Below are positions 35,085 through 44,033 of a stretch of 64,000 bases of DNA, one piece after another (positions within the stretch are counted from its first letter, which is position 1; every line of letters starts with the position of its first letter). The position numbers and the translations under genes were made by a program. The stretch covers positions 42,186 through 106,185 of the forward strand of contig JAKQEM010000009.1 of NCBI GenBank assembly GCA_029558515.1. The letters run 5' to 3'. Below the pieces are notes generated by a model, which saw only the letters and a program-made list of their open reading frames with translations, searched no databases and was not told the origin of the DNA. This DNA comes from a bacterium. GTDB lineage: Bacteria; Patescibacteriota; Gracilibacteria; Peribacterales; Peribacteraceae.

Positions 35085-36443
35085 ATGCCTGTTTCTCCAT
35101 CCATTTTCGACGCGTTACTGCGGGAATCCTACGGTGAAGCGGCATACAAAGTGAGCGAACGGCTGATCGACGCCGGCTTCGATACGTGGTGGGTGGGTGG
35201 GGCCGTGCGCGACATGCTCGGCGACATCATGCCGAAGGACATCGACGTTGCGACGGCCGCGCATCCCGAAGACATCGTACGACTCTTCCCGGAGGCAACC
35301 ATTGCTGAAAAGGCACTGGGGAGCACGCGGGTGCGCTGCGGTGTGTACGTGTTTGAACTGACAACGTTCCGTAAAGAGTCAGCAGAAAGCATCGGGCGAA
35401 AGCCTGTCACGGTGCAATTTGGCACGCGGGAAGAGGATGCGGAGCGTCGAGACCTCACGATTAACGCCCTGTACGCTCATCCCGTGGCGCGAGAATTGTA
35501 CGATCCGTTTGAAGGCGAAGATGATTTGAGAGAAAAACTCATTCGATTCATAGGGGATCCCGCCGTACGCATCAAACATGATCCTCTGCGAATGCTCCGT
35601 GCCATTCGCATGCGTGCGAAGATCGATGGGCAGTATCATCCCGATACGTTCGCAGCCTTACATGAGAATGCTTCGCTCAGCACGAAGATTTCCGGGGCTC
35701 GACTACTCAACGAATTGGAGAAATTGCTGCTCTATCCGTTCGCGGAGAGAGGGCTGGAGGATCTCTGGGAACTCGACATTCTGGAGCAGTGCCTGCCGGA
35801 ACTCCATCGGTGCAAAGGCATACCGCAACCCGCCGATTTTCATCATGAGGGTGACCTCTGGGACCACCTATTGCATTGCGTATCCGCCTTCCGCCCCGAT
35901 GATCTGCTGGATGTCCGTTTTGCGACTCTTCTCCATGACATCGGCAAGGTGGAAACATTCGCGCTCAAGGAACGCATCCGGTTCGACCGTCACGCGGAGA
36001 TTTCTGCGAAATTGGCGACGGACATTCTCAAGAAGCTGGGAGCGCCTGCGCGCAGACGAGAAAAGATCGCCTGGCTCATCAGTCACCATATGATGATGGA
36101 ACCGCTGCTTCATATGAATGAAGAACGAAAAACACATTGGTACCACCATCCGTGGTTTGAAGATCTGCAGAGGCTATTTTGGCTGGATATCGCCGGAACC
36201 GCGCCTTCGGACTTCGCACTCTTCGACCGCATTGTAGAAGATAGAAATATTTTTCTGAACAATCACCCTCGTCCGCTGCGTCCGCTCCTCACAGGAGAGG
36301 ATGTCATGGCACTGACGGGGCTGCGACCGTCCGCACGCATCGGAGAAATCCTAGAAAAAATTAGTGAAGCTCAGGAGAAGGGGATCATCACGACGAAACA
36401 CGAAGCGCAGCAGTTCGTTCAGTCATGGGAGGAATCACGCTGA
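35085..36443 (+). CDS. cca: CCA tRNA nucleotidyltransferase / poly(A) polymerase with HD domain
   Basis: The enzyme has a class II nucleotidyltransferase head with 'VGGAVRDMLG' and the metal-binding DxD in 'PKDIDVAT', the neck motif 'RRDLTINAL' and 'DPLRMLRAIRMRAK', and an HD phosphohydrolase domain ('LLHDIGKVE'). Such enzymes repair or add tRNA CCA ends; since the tRNAs here encode CCA, repair is the likelier role. TAGCAT ends 7 nt before the ATG at 35085, so that start is preferred over TTG 35067. The last 25 bp overlap the convergent DedA gene. Confidence 0.92.
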   Translation: MPVSPSIFDALLRESYGEAAYKVSERLIDAGFDTWWVGGAVRDMLGDIMPKDIDVATAAHPEDIVRLFPEATIAEKALGSTRVRCGVYVFELTTFRKESAESIGRKPVTVQFGTREEDAERRDLTINALYAHPVARELYDPFEGEDDLREKLIRFIGDPAVRIKHDPLRMLRAIRMRAKIDGQYHPDTFAALHENASLSTKISGARLLNELEKLLLYPFAERGLEDLWELDILEQCLPELHRCKGIPQPADFHHEGDLWDHLLHCVSAFRPDDLLDVRFATLLHDIGKVETFALKERIRFDRHAEISAKLATDILKKLGAPARRREKIAWLISHHMMMEPLLHMNEERKTHWYHHPWFEDLQRLFWLDIAGTAPSDFALFDRIVEDRNIFLNNHPRPLRPLLTGEDVMALTGLRPSARIGEILEKISEAQEKGIITTKHEAQQFVQSWEESR

Positions 36444-37051
36444 TCAACCCGGGCGCTGCGACGCTTGAGACGCCAATACCATACGATGGCCATGCCGATG
36501 ATCGCCGTCACAATCAATACTCCCACGCCCGCAGTCGACCAGAAGAACGCACGTTGCCATGCAAATCCAAACGCGTACCCCATTGCCAGGAACCATGCGC
36601 ACCACAGAATCGCACTCAGCACATTGGAAACGTAGAACCGCATGCGACCCATGTGGAACGCCCCGGCAACGAAGGGGATGAACGGACGAATGGGTCCCAC
36701 AAACCTGCCGAGAAAGACGCTCATATCATGATGTCGTAGAAAAAAAGCGCGAGCTTTTGCAAGATACGCATTGAACCGCGCCCATCGCTCCACACACACG
36801 CGTCCGATCCTGCCCAATTCGTAGCTGATGGCGTTTCCGATAATGGCGCCGCTGATGGCTGTCAGCGCCAGTAATGGGAACTCAAACGATCCGCGCGTGG
36901 ACGCAAGACCACCCATGATGACCAACACAACCGTTCCGGGGATGAACAGACCCGTGAACACAAGCGACTCCCCCAACGTCATCAGAAAGAGGATTAGGTA
37001 CCCCATGGTTCCCCAGTCCACGATCCAGGAGAGCAGAGATGAGAGGTTCAT
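36419..37051 (-). CDS. DedA/SNARE-associated family membrane protein
   Basis: A 210-aa integral membrane protein of the DedA (VTT-domain) family, implicated in lipid flipping and membrane homeostasis. Hallmarks are 'FTGLFIPGTVVLVIMGGLAS', 'GAIIGNAISYELGR' and 'FLGRFVGPIRPFIPFVAGAF', which contains the conserved F.GR..P..R motif. TAGACT ends 6 nt before the ATG, predicting a leaderless transcript. The 3' end overlaps cca by 25 bp in convergent orientation. Confidence 0.92.
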   Translation of the reverse strand: MNLSSLLSWIVDWGTMGYLILFLMTLGESLVFTGLFIPGTVVLVIMGGLASTRGSFEFPLLALTAISGAIIGNAISYELGRIGRVCVERWARFNAYLAKARAFFLRHHDMSVFLGRFVGPIRPFIPFVAGAFHMGRMRFYVSNVLSAILWCAWFLAMGYAFGFAWQRAFFWSTAGVGVLIVTAIIGMAIVWYWRLKRRSARVDQRDSSHD

Positions 37052-37090
37052 ACTGACAGTCTACTCGACGGAATATCGCTCACGCGACTA

Positions 37091-37540
37091 CTAAAAGTTT
37101 ACGGGAATCGTTATGGAATCGTCATTCTCCGGCAGACCTGAAGGGTTATCCTTCTCCAAAACCAGAGAACCGGTGGTCGTGGCGGGAAGAGGAAAACTCA
37201 ACGTCGCAACGAACGGCACGAAATCCGCCGTCATCCAATCGCCTTGCGCCTGCGCAGTCCCAAATGCGATCTCCGCGCCATTGCCATCGAGGAGTCGTAC
37301 CGGAAAGCTCGCTTCAAAATACCATCCGCCCCGCGCCTCTCCGGTCACCATAAGCGGACTTGCGATCGTACTGCCCGGAAGAGGGCTAATGACATGTACC
37401 ATCGTTTGCTCTGCGCTGCTTGCCGAGGACAATGCAACCGAAGAGCTCGATGTCCCGTCTCTGCCCCACTTGGGCACCGTCGTGCAGGCGGAGAGAAGGA
37501 GAATGAGTGCCATTGTGGAGAAAGTGCGAACAACCATCAT
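37091..37540 (-). CDS. Lipoprotein with Gmad2-type Ig-like domain
   Basis: A signal peptide with lipobox LLSAC gives a lipid-anchored protein. A serine-rich linker leads into one Ig-like Gmad2 domain ('VHVISPLPGSTIASPLMVTGEARGGWYFEASFPVRLLD' through 'FPLPATTTGSLVLEKDNPSG'). In sporulation proteins this domain assists membrane or wall association; here it is a small surface module. The length is 149 aa. It lies between tRNA-Ile and dedA and probably has its own transcript. Confidence 0.8.
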   Translation of the reverse strand: MMVVRTFSTMALILLLSACTTVPKWGRDGTSSSSVALSSASSAEQTMVHVISPLPGSTIASPLMVTGEARGGWYFEASFPVRLLDGNGAEIAFGTAQAQGDWMTADFVPFVATLSFPLPATTTGSLVLEKDNPSGLPENDDSITIPVNF

Positions 37541-37591
37541 TTCCCATGATCCATGGGAGAGTGGAGAGGGTCAAGGAGATGAAGAGGGAGG

Positions 37592-37668
37592 TGGTGGGCC
37601 AGGGTGGACTTGAACCACCGACCACGGGTTTATAAGTCCCGGGCTCTAACCAGCTGAGCTACTGGCCC
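37592..37668 (-). tRNA. tRNA-Ile(TAT), unmodified-type AUA decoder
   Basis: The body matches tRNA-Ile(GAT)-type sequence: acceptor GGGCCAG with CTGGCCC, D-arm AGCTCAGCTGGTTAGAG, T-loop TTCAAGT. The anticodon loop reads CTTATAA, giving TAT instead of GAT. The top pair of the anticodon stem is A-A. Encoded CCA is at 37592-37594. Most bacteria read AUA with a CAT-anticodon tRNA modified by TilS. Confidence 0.85.
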
Positions 37669-37716
37669 ATGCAAAAAGAGTAGCACAGCACACCGTGTCA
37701 TAGAACAAGATGAGAT

Positions 37717-38166
37717 TTACGCCTTCTCCTCCGTCACCTTCACCGTCAATTCCACATCCTGGCCTCCCATCCGCACACTCACGACGTGTTCCCCCAAAGT
37801 CTTGATGTGCTCATCGATGACAATATCCTCCGGCGCTACTTCCGCCTTGTGCTGATCCAGCAGAGCAGTGGCAATGGCCTCTTCCGTAATGGCTGCGTAG
37901 AGTTTTCCGGTCTTGGTCGCCTTGCGGGCAAACGTAACGGTCTTCCCGGAAAGAGCGGCAACTGCATTGGCCGCAAATGACTTCTCCTTCTCCTTTTCCT
38001 CCGCGCGTCTCTTGATGAACTCGGCGTAACGCTTACGCACCAGGGGAGTGGCCACGAGAGCCGCCCGCTTGGGGAGCAAAAAGTTGAGGGCAAACCCGTC
38101 ACCCACGATCAGAAGATCGTTCTTCTTGCCGACACCGGGGATGTCTTGGATGAGGAGTATTTCCAT
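37717..38166 (-). CDS. rplI: 50S ribosomal protein bL9
   Basis: bL9 has two globular domains joined by a long helix and binds 23S rRNA. The N-terminal domain 'LIQDIPGVGKKNDLLIVGDGFALNFLLPKRAA' is diagnostic. The connecting helix (KRRAEEKEKEKSF) and the C-terminal domain follow. The length of 149 aa is standard. ATG 38166 is chosen; the track adds 6 residues. Some CPR lineages lack bL9, so its presence is useful for placement. Confidence 0.96.
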   Translation of the reverse strand: MEILLIQDIPGVGKKNDLLIVGDGFALNFLLPKRAALVATPLVRKRYAEFIKRRAEEKEKEKSFAANAVAALSGKTVTFARKATKTGKLYAAITEEAIATALLDQHKAEVAPEDIVIDEHIKTLGEHVVSVRMGGQDVELTVKVTEEKA

Positions 38167-38210
38167 GGAAAATGAAGGAGACAAGATAGTACGCGATCAA
38201 TTGCGGTGCG

Positions 38211-40496
38211 TCAACGGTCGATCACCGAACCGCTCGTTGTGGCTGCGTTGACGGTCTCCGCGGCATCCTCTTGCAGAATCTCTCTTGACAGCCAGGGCAG
38301 AAAACTGAGCCAACTCTTCCCGTCCTTGAAAACCCGTTCCAAATGGGTATGCCAGCGATGCAGCGTCAGAAACCGATCGGAATGGAGTGACAAATGCCCC
38401 AATTCAATGCCCAGGATATCCTCTCGGTGCGCGAACGTATAGACGGGGGAGTAGAGGTACACCGCGGGGACATCTCGCTTGAGAATCTCCTGCAGCTTCA
38501 TGAGAGCCGTCGCACGCTCCTCATCGGAGTATTTTCCACGGATGGTCTCCAAGAGAGCATCTGCCTCGAACGAGGCGAACTGAGAGAGATTATAGGCATC
38601 GATGCGCAGGGAGGAGCGGTCATCCGTGAGTCGCTGCGTGCCGCTGGAATGCCAGTAGGGATAGGTGTCGTAATTGTCCAGAAGAGATTGACCGAAGAGC
38701 AGCACGTCATACTCACGCTTGAGCAGGTGCTCCTCAAAAAGCGCGCGCGTCTCCGGAATGACAACCCGAACATCGACGCCAAGTCTATCCCACTGGGAAC
38801 GAATCAGTTCCGCCGTGGCGGCATACTCGGGAGGAGAGGGGCTGGTCAGAAGTGTGAGCGAAAGCGTTTCCCCTCGATCATTGATGCGTTTGCTGACGGG
38901 ATCCGTAATTTTTCGGCGACGCAAATATCCGTGATCGAGCGCGAGATCCGCCGACGAGAGACGCTGATCCTCCGGAAGATCCTGCTGCTTGGACTGCAGG
39001 AAGAGATCGACGAGTTTCTGCTCTTCGATCGCCCTGCGATATTCCACCGCATCGGTGATGCGACGCAAATAGAAAGAATCCACCGTACGATTGTTGTCAT
39101 CCGTCAAACGCAGGAGATTCAAACCCGGTTTCAAGCTGCCGTCGCCCGCAGCAGTGGGAAGAGCCGCAATCCAAGCGCCGGAAAGTGTCGGGTGCAATTC
39201 GAGTGAGAGGCCGTTGAGCTTATGCCCCGTACCGGCATCCGCCAGCGACCCCGAGACGGTGAGAACGGCACCCGTTTCCAGGTACACTACCGATGCCATC
39301 TTCAGAGGACCCTTGTCATTGGCCTCCCGTTGCTCCAGAAGCCGCTGCAAGTGCACTTTCTCCGGATAGTACCACTGGGATTCATAGAGAGCGCCCTGTG
39401 CCGTCATTGCATCGTATGAGTACCGCCAGTCATCATCGGCGATTTCCAACAGAGGAGTGTCGATGATCTTCGCCTGCCCCACTTCGTCCGCAATCGCCTG
39501 CTTGTCCGTGCCGATTTGCAATCCCAGTCGCAACGTCCGTTCCTGCATCACCGGACGGTCAAGATTGAAGAAGAGTGCGACGTACTGCGGCAACGTGTAC
39601 TGCAACGCGGTAAATCGATCGGGGACAGCCGCCTCCCCGCGGGACGTGTGCGGAACGATGCGGATACCATCCAAGTTGCGCAAATCCGAAAGCAGCGTTT
39701 GAAAATCGGGAAAAATGCGGAATACGATGCGATCCAGACGGTACGGCGGGGGAAGACTCCGATCCCAGCGTTCCAGCGTCACCTCGGTGCTCAATTCCGT
39801 CGCCTGCAGATTCTTGAAACGGTACGGACCTGCTCCGATGGGCTGGAAACCGAAATCCAGCACTTGATCCAATGACCGAACCGGAACGTCCTGGAAGGAT
39901 CGCTTGGGAAGCAACCCGAGTGTCAGATTACTGGAGAAGAAACCGTAGGGCTCCTCCAAGCGGAATTGCACCGTCCGGTCATCGATGCGTTCGATGGTGA
40001 CACCGTGGAAATTCTGACGCAGGAGACTGTTCGGAAATTCGGGATCCTGGATGGTTTTGAAAGTGAATTCCACGTCCTCCGCACGGACGGGGTGGGGGGA
40101 TTCCTCGGTGGAATCATGCCAGTACAAGTCATCTTTGAGCGTGAGCGTGTAAATGGTGCCGTCCTTCGAAAGAGAAAGCGTCGCGAGATCTTCCTCGATA
40201 TCCTCCGTGACGGGGTTATACCGAAGCAGACCAGAAAACACGAGCGAGACAATGTCGCGATTCACGTCATTGGTGACGGTGAACCACGGATTGAGCGGCT
40301 GCAAATCCCCAAACGACCCCTCGATGTAGGTTCCGCCTTCCGCAGGGACGATCTGCATGTTCTCACGCCGAAACCGGACCAGGAGAACAAGAAAACTGAA
40401 GAGGAAGAGCAACACCAACACCGCGATGATCACTCGTTCCCATCGCAGATAGACAGCCAGAAGCCTGGTGACGAGGAGCGAAGAAGATTTGGACAT
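38211..40496 (-). CDS. Family-5 extracellular solute-binding protein, membrane-anchored
   Basis: A 761-aa protein with one N-terminal transmembrane helix (about 20-42) instead of a lipobox, then a family-5 peptide/solute-binding fold. Landmarks are 'LQPLNPWFTVTNDVNRDIVSLVFSGL' , 'LSKDGTIYTLTLKDDLYWHD', 'VRAEDVEFTFK', 'PIGAGPYRFK' and 'VFRIFPD'. A roughly 170-residue insertion between the lobes ('VVYLETGAVLTVSGSLADAGTG') is unusual and looks Ig-like. No ABC permease or ATPase is adjacent, so partner and ligand are unknown. The start MSKSS is 2 bp after the secG stop, so the two genes form one unit. Confidence 0.85.
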   Translation of the reverse strand: MSKSSSLLVTRLLAVYLRWERVIIAVLVLLFLFSFLVLLVRFRRENMQIVPAEGGTYIEGSFGDLQPLNPWFTVTNDVNRDIVSLVFSGLLRYNPVTEDIEEDLATLSLSKDGTIYTLTLKDDLYWHDSTEESPHPVRAEDVEFTFKTIQDPEFPNSLLRQNFHGVTIERIDDRTVQFRLEEPYGFFSSNLTLGLLPKRSFQDVPVRSLDQVLDFGFQPIGAGPYRFKNLQATELSTEVTLERWDRSLPPPYRLDRIVFRIFPDFQTLLSDLRNLDGIRIVPHTSRGEAAVPDRFTALQYTLPQYVALFFNLDRPVMQERTLRLGLQIGTDKQAIADEVGQAKIIDTPLLEIADDDWRYSYDAMTAQGALYESQWYYPEKVHLQRLLEQREANDKGPLKMASVVYLETGAVLTVSGSLADAGTGHKLNGLSLELHPTLSGAWIAALPTAAGDGSLKPGLNLLRLTDDNNRTVDSFYLRRITDAVEYRRAIEEQKLVDLFLQSKQQDLPEDQRLSSADLALDHGYLRRRKITDPVSKRINDRGETLSLTLLTSPSPPEYAATAELIRSQWDRLGVDVRVVIPETRALFEEHLLKREYDVLLFGQSLLDNYDTYPYWHSSGTQRLTDDRSSLRIDAYNLSQFASFEADALLETIRGKYSDEERATALMKLQEILKRDVPAVYLYSPVYTFAHREDILGIELGHLSLHSDRFLTLHRWHTHLERVFKDGKSWLSFLPWLSREILQEDAAETVNAATTSGSVIDR

Positions 40497-40498
40497 GC

Positions 40499-40714
40499 TT
40501 AGACGTACCAATCGAGAATCGTCAGCGCGAAGAAGGCGACGCTGAGAGCGACGGACGCCTGATAGAGAAACTGCTCCGCGCCGCGCCGCTGGACATAGGA
40601 GGAGGCACCGCCGCCGCCGAATGTCGCGGAGAGACCCGACGCGCGATGCTGCAGCAAAATGCCAAACACCATGAGTGCGCCCAAAACAACTTGTAGGAGA
40701 ACGATGTACTGCAT
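40499..40714 (-). CDS. secG: Preprotein translocase subunit SecG
   Basis: SecG is the small two-helix partner of SecYE. The 71-aa protein has the classical layout: helix 1 ('IVLLQVVLGALMVFGILLQ'), a glycine-rich cytosolic loop ('SATFGGGGASSYVQRRG') and helix 2. TACACT ends 6 nt before the ATG, so leaderless. It is upstream of and nearly contiguous with the solute-binding protein gene. Confidence 0.92.
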   Translation of the reverse strand: MQYIVLLQVVLGALMVFGILLQHRASGLSATFGGGGASSYVQRRGAEQFLYQASVALSVAFFALTILDWYV

Positions 40715-40812
40715 GGGAGAAGTGTAGGACAGCCGGGGGGAGCGGTCCAGTGATTACGAGAAAGGATGGAGTATTGGGAATGGACGCAAAGCAGGTATAC
40801 TCCCTCCGCCCC

Positions 40813-40889
40813 GGGCGCCTAGCTCAGCTGGTTAGAGCGACTCGTTTACACCGAGTAGGTCAGGGGTTCGAATCCTCTGGCGCCCACCA
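40813..40889 (+). tRNA. tRNA-Val(TAC)
   Basis: Acceptor GGGCGCC pairs with GGCGCCC. The anticodon arm ACTCG-TTTACAC-CGAGT gives TAC. T-loop TTCGAAT; encoded CCA 40887-40889. TATACT lies about 11 nt upstream of the mature 5' end. Confidence 0.97.
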
Positions 40890-40952
40890 CACACCGCGCG
40901 GCGAACGCTCTCGTCGCATTCTCTGATTGCACTGATTCCATCGTCGTACGCG

Positions 40953-41270
40953 TTACTGCATCGCCTGGAAGAGCTCGCGCATGAGATCCATGATCGTCGA
41001 GAAATTCAGTTCGAATGGAATGTCGAGAAGATTGGCAACAAAGGAGACTGCGAAGAATGCGACGAACGTCACAACCAATCCGATGATCGCATAGCGGATG
41101 GTATGCACCGCCTTCTTGATTTTCTCCTCATTGCCCGCGGAGAGGATGAACGTGATGCCTCCCCAAATGATGAAGAAAATGCTCAGTACGGACGCAGCAA
41201 TGAGCGCGAGAGCAAGGAACGTAGCCACGATATCGATGACGCTGCCCTGTTCGAGAAGTTCGCGGAGCAT
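40953..41270 (-). CDS. TrbC/VirB2-like two-helix pilin-type protein
   Basis: A 105-aa protein with two long hydrophobic helices ('VATFLALALIAASVLSIFFIIWGGITFIL', 'YAIIGLVVTFVAFFAVSFVANLL') separated by a short basic loop 'SAGNEEKIKKAVHTIRY'. This matches the TrbC/VirB2-type small membrane proteins common in CPR genomes, including the GG-x-x-x-I-x-S-x-G bend. No conjugation genes are nearby, so a pilus role is uncertain. It lies 60 bp downstream of khpA on the same strand. Confidence 0.65.
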   Translation of the reverse strand: MLRELLEQGSVIDIVATFLALALIAASVLSIFFIIWGGITFILSAGNEEKIKKAVHTIRYAIIGLVVTFVAFFAVSFVANLLDIPFELNFSTIMDLMRELFQAMQ

Positions 41271-41330
41271 AGGGGGGAGGGGTAGCCGACCACGTCTAGA
41301 GACGAAGCCGGGAGAGAGAAGGAGAGAGAA

Positions 41331-41606
41331 TTAAGCGGATGGAGGTTCGAGAATTTTCAAGTTGATGCGCTTCTGTGAATTGCCGCCGATGAGTCGAAGC
41401 AGTATGCGCAGCGCTTTGACGGTCTGTCCTCCCTTTCCGATCAATTTTCCCATATCCCTGTCACTGACCTGTACCGTCAGCAAAATGCCCAGTTCATCCT
41501 CCTTCGGCGTGATCATGAGCTGATCCGTATCATCGATGATGGACCCCAGTACATACTGAAGGAAGGCGAGGCCGGGGATGGTTTCCATGTTGGGGGTGTC
41601 AGTCAT
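41331..41606 (-). CDS. khpA: KH-domain RNA-binding protein KhpA
   Basis: A single-KH-domain protein (91 aa) that in Firmicutes binds RNA and affects cell elongation and division. The KH core is 'VQVSDRDMGKLIGKGGQTVKALRILLRLIGG', with the GxxG loop 'GKGG'. Start ATG 41606 is preferred over 41633 since TACACT ends 8 nt upstream. It is downstream of rpsP, the conserved rpsP-khpA order. Confidence 0.92.
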   Translation of the reverse strand: MTDTPNMETIPGLAFLQYVLGSIIDDTDQLMITPKEDELGILLTVQVSDRDMGKLIGKGGQTVKALRILLRLIGGNSQKRINLKILEPPSA

Positions 41607-41629
41607 GCCTCGAAAGTGTAGAGCACCGA

Positions 41630-42034
41630 TCAAGCTTTGTCACCATCGGCTTGTGACCCCTCCGCCGCATCGGTGGGAGCAGCCTGCTCCGCATTGGACG
41701 TCACCGGCGGTTCCTCCATCTTCACGGGAGAGGCTCCTTCGGGAGGCGCCTTCTTGGGCTTCTGCTTCGTATAACGCTTGATAAATTTGTCCATATCTTT
41801 CATTCCCTGTCGCTTCAGAAGACGTGCGACCGTATCGCTGGGGACGGCGCCGCTGCCGATCCAATGAAGGACACGCTCCGTATTGACCTGCAATGAATCA
41901 TCTTTTCTGGATGGCAAATAGTGGCCGATAATCTCGTGAAACTTGCCTTTTGCAGGACGAGCCTTCTCTGCAACGATCAGTCGGTACGTCGCGAGATTCG
42001 ATCGGCCGGTGCGTTGGAGACGGATGACAAGCAT
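41630..42034 (-). CDS. rpsP: 30S ribosomal protein bS16
   Basis: bS16 is a primary-binding 30S protein. The conserved start 'MLVIRLQRTGRSNLATYRLIVAEKARPAKGKF' and 'PSDTVARLLKRQG' are clear. The domain ends near residue 85; the remaining ~50 residues form a low-complexity acidic/Ala tail, longer than usual for bS16. ATG 42034 is chosen, 13 codons inside the track start, with TAGACT 10 nt upstream. It belongs to a cluster with DUF721 upstream and khpA downstream. Confidence 0.95.
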   Translation of the reverse strand: MLVIRLQRTGRSNLATYRLIVAEKARPAKGKFHEIIGHYLPSRKDDSLQVNTERVLHWIGSGAVPSDTVARLLKRQGMKDMDKFIKRYTKQKPKKAPPEGASPVKMEEPPVTSNAEQAAPTDAAEGSQADGDKA

Positions 42035-42091
42035 TGAGGCGCGCAGTCTAGGGAAGAGGGGAAGGACTTGCAAGACGGATTTTTCCGATCC

Positions 42092-42382
42092 TTAGGATCG
42101 GATGACCCGCAGGCCGGCAATCGGCACCAAGGGGCATTCCCGACGCACAAACTGCAAGACATCCTCGGAAACGGACTGCACCTCCTGCAAAGCGATGGAG
42201 TGCGCACAGGAGATGACCAGCTCCCCCTCCTTCAGCATGCGGACCTCAACCATGGCGGTCAGATGCGGACAATACTCCTGCAACCATGTGCGCGCTTTGA
42301 AGGTGACCAGTGCCGCCTGTGCCTGCACGGCAAACCCGCGACGACCAAGCACCCGGGGAAGGACGGTGGAGAGACGATCCAT
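42092..42382 (-). CDS. DUF721 (DciA-like) protein
   Basis: From ATG 42382 the 96-aa protein begins MDRLSTVLPRVLGRRG and continues 'MVEVRMLKEGELVISCAHSIALQEVQ', the DUF721/DciA layout: a short helix, a beta hairpin with 'L.I.....A..QE', and a final 'AGLRVIR'. DciA family proteins help load the replicative helicase in bacteria without DnaC; dnaB is at 52310. The track start (42565) adds non-homologous residues. The stop codon lies in the loop of a hairpin CCGATCC-TTA-GGATCGG (42086-42102). The family call is by pattern and is moderately sure. Confidence 0.6.
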   Translation of the reverse strand: MDRLSTVLPRVLGRRGFAVQAQAALVTFKARTWLQEYCPHLTAMVEVRMLKEGELVISCAHSIALQEVQSVSEDVLQFVRRECPLVPIAGLRVIRS

Positions 42383-42529
42383 GAACTGCGTTGCGTTGAA
42401 ATAGGTAGTACAGTTTCCGGCATGCGACGTAAGAATGCAACATTGCCGCAACCCAGGAACTATTTTTGTCACTTGAAAAGTACCAACCATCCACTCAGAA
42501 TATTTGTTCCATTCTTCCCTCCATCCTCC

Positions 42530-43966
42530 ATGCGCTCCATTTCGAAATTCAGCCGTTTGTTTCATCCGGCCGTCACCTTGAGCTTTGCCGTAGGTTTGCT
42601 TGCCGGCATAGTCGGCACGACCGCGGGAGCATCCGTGCTCGGATCACGTATTTTCGAAGACGTTCCTGCCGGTTCCTATTATGACGCAGCTGTCGGCGAA
42701 ATGTACGAGCGCGGAGTCATCAAGGGATACAACAGCAAAGAATTCGGCCCGGATGATTTTGTCACGCGGGCGCAGGTGGCGGTAATGATGAAACGTATGC
42801 GTGACGATCTGTTGAGCGGAGGCATCACGGCGAGCGCACGTTCGAGTGCGGTTTCCAGCGCAGGGAGCAGCGCATCCGTCTACGTCAATCCACGAGGAAC
42901 ATTCCAATTCAACGCATCGACATACAGCATACGAGAAGGAAGCGGCAATGCAGCCCTGACCATCACCAGAACCAATGCAAACACGGGCGAGATTACGCTT
43001 CGGTACACGATCACCGCGGGTTCCGCATCCAAGGGATCGGACTTCGAAGGGGAGGACGGGACACTGACATTTGCGGATAAACAGACGAGTAAAGTTCTCA
43101 CGATCGGCACACTCAATGATTCCTCCGTCGAAGACGATGAGACGTTCACGGTCACCATCACCGATGTGGGACGCGCAGTAAAGGGATCTCCTGCCACCGC
43201 CATCGTCACTATCGTGGATGATGACGGCGCATCATCCGCATCCGCCGCCTACTCCTCACAATCAGTTTCATCCACGTCCGTTTCTCTGCAATTCTCCGCT
43301 GCGACGTACGCCGTCACGGAAGCGGGCGGCACGTTGACCGTCTCGGTGCAGCGCACGGGGCCCGCCACGGGTACGGTGAGCGTCGCATACGCGACAGGGG
43401 GTGGATCAGCCGTCGCCGGGTCCGATTACACAACCACAAACGGTACGCTCTCGTTTGGTGCCGGTGATTCAGTCAAAGTGATCAGCATTCCCATCACCGA
43501 CAACGCATCCGTTCAGGGGAATAAAACATTCGTCATCACTCTCTCCTCGCCGACGGGAGGAGCCAAACTTGGAACGCAGAAATCAGCGACGGTCAGCATC
43601 GTGGATGACGAAAACGAGAGCATATCGTTTGGCACCGGTTCGTTGAAATTTGCGAAGAGTGATTACGTCGTTGATGAAGAGGAACGTATGGCGTTCATCA
43701 CGGTTCAACGCATGGGAGGCGCGAAAGGCACCGTCGGGGTGAAGATGGCGACATCCGATTTGAGCGCCATCTCCACGGCGGATTATACCGCACAGTCCAC
43801 AACTCTGACGTTCGCGCCGTTTGAAACATCCAAGGTGATCGCAATTCCCATCGTGGAAGACACGACGAACGAGAACGACGAAATTTTTTCTGTTACCATC
43901 AGCAATCCGACCGGAGGCGCAGAACTGCTTGCTCCGTCCACGACGAGCGTCACGATCACGGATTAA
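42530..43966 (+). CDS. Surface protein with SLH and Calx-beta domains
   Basis: A 478-aa secreted protein with a signal peptide/TM start. One S-layer homology domain follows (residues about 38-97, 'FEDVPAGSYYDAAVGEMYERGVIKGY'), which anchors proteins to wall polymers. After a serine-rich linker come three Calx-beta domains, each with the 'S..V.E..G...TV.R.G...G' opening and 'ITDD/IVDDD' endings. Calx-beta domains bind calcium and mediate adhesion. A -35/-10 pair TTGAAA-N17-CAGAAT lies upstream. The track's long 5' extension overlaps the DUF721 gene and is rejected. Confidence 0.9.
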   Translation: MRSISKFSRLFHPAVTLSFAVGLLAGIVGTTAGASVLGSRIFEDVPAGSYYDAAVGEMYERGVIKGYNSKEFGPDDFVTRAQVAVMMKRMRDDLLSGGITASARSSAVSSAGSSASVYVNPRGTFQFNASTYSIREGSGNAALTITRTNANTGEITLRYTITAGSASKGSDFEGEDGTLTFADKQTSKVLTIGTLNDSSVEDDETFTVTITDVGRAVKGSPATAIVTIVDDDGASSASAAYSSQSVSSTSVSLQFSAATYAVTEAGGTLTVSVQRTGPATGTVSVAYATGGGSAVAGSDYTTTNGTLSFGAGDSVKVISIPITDNASVQGNKTFVITLSSPTGGAKLGTQKSATVSIVDDENESISFGTGSLKFAKSDYVVDEEERMAFITVQRMGGAKGTVGVKMATSDLSAISTADYTAQSTTLTFAPFETSKVIAIPIVEDTTNENDEIFSVTISNPTGGAELLAPSTTSVTITD

Positions 43967-44033
43967 TACGTCGGCCGTTCGCCTGACGGCAGATGCCACC
44001 CCTTCAAGGGGGAAGCAGGAGGCCAAGTCATCG

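Noticed and set aside
42068-42529. 154-residue upstream extension of the SLH/Calx-beta protein in the ORF track
   Set aside because: It overlaps the antisense DUF721 gene; the signal peptide and a promoter-like pair support ATG 42530.
43967-44033. CCCCT-TCA-AGGGG hairpin between convergent genes as a terminator
   Set aside because: There is no U-run on either side and the stem is short, so the evidence is insufficient.
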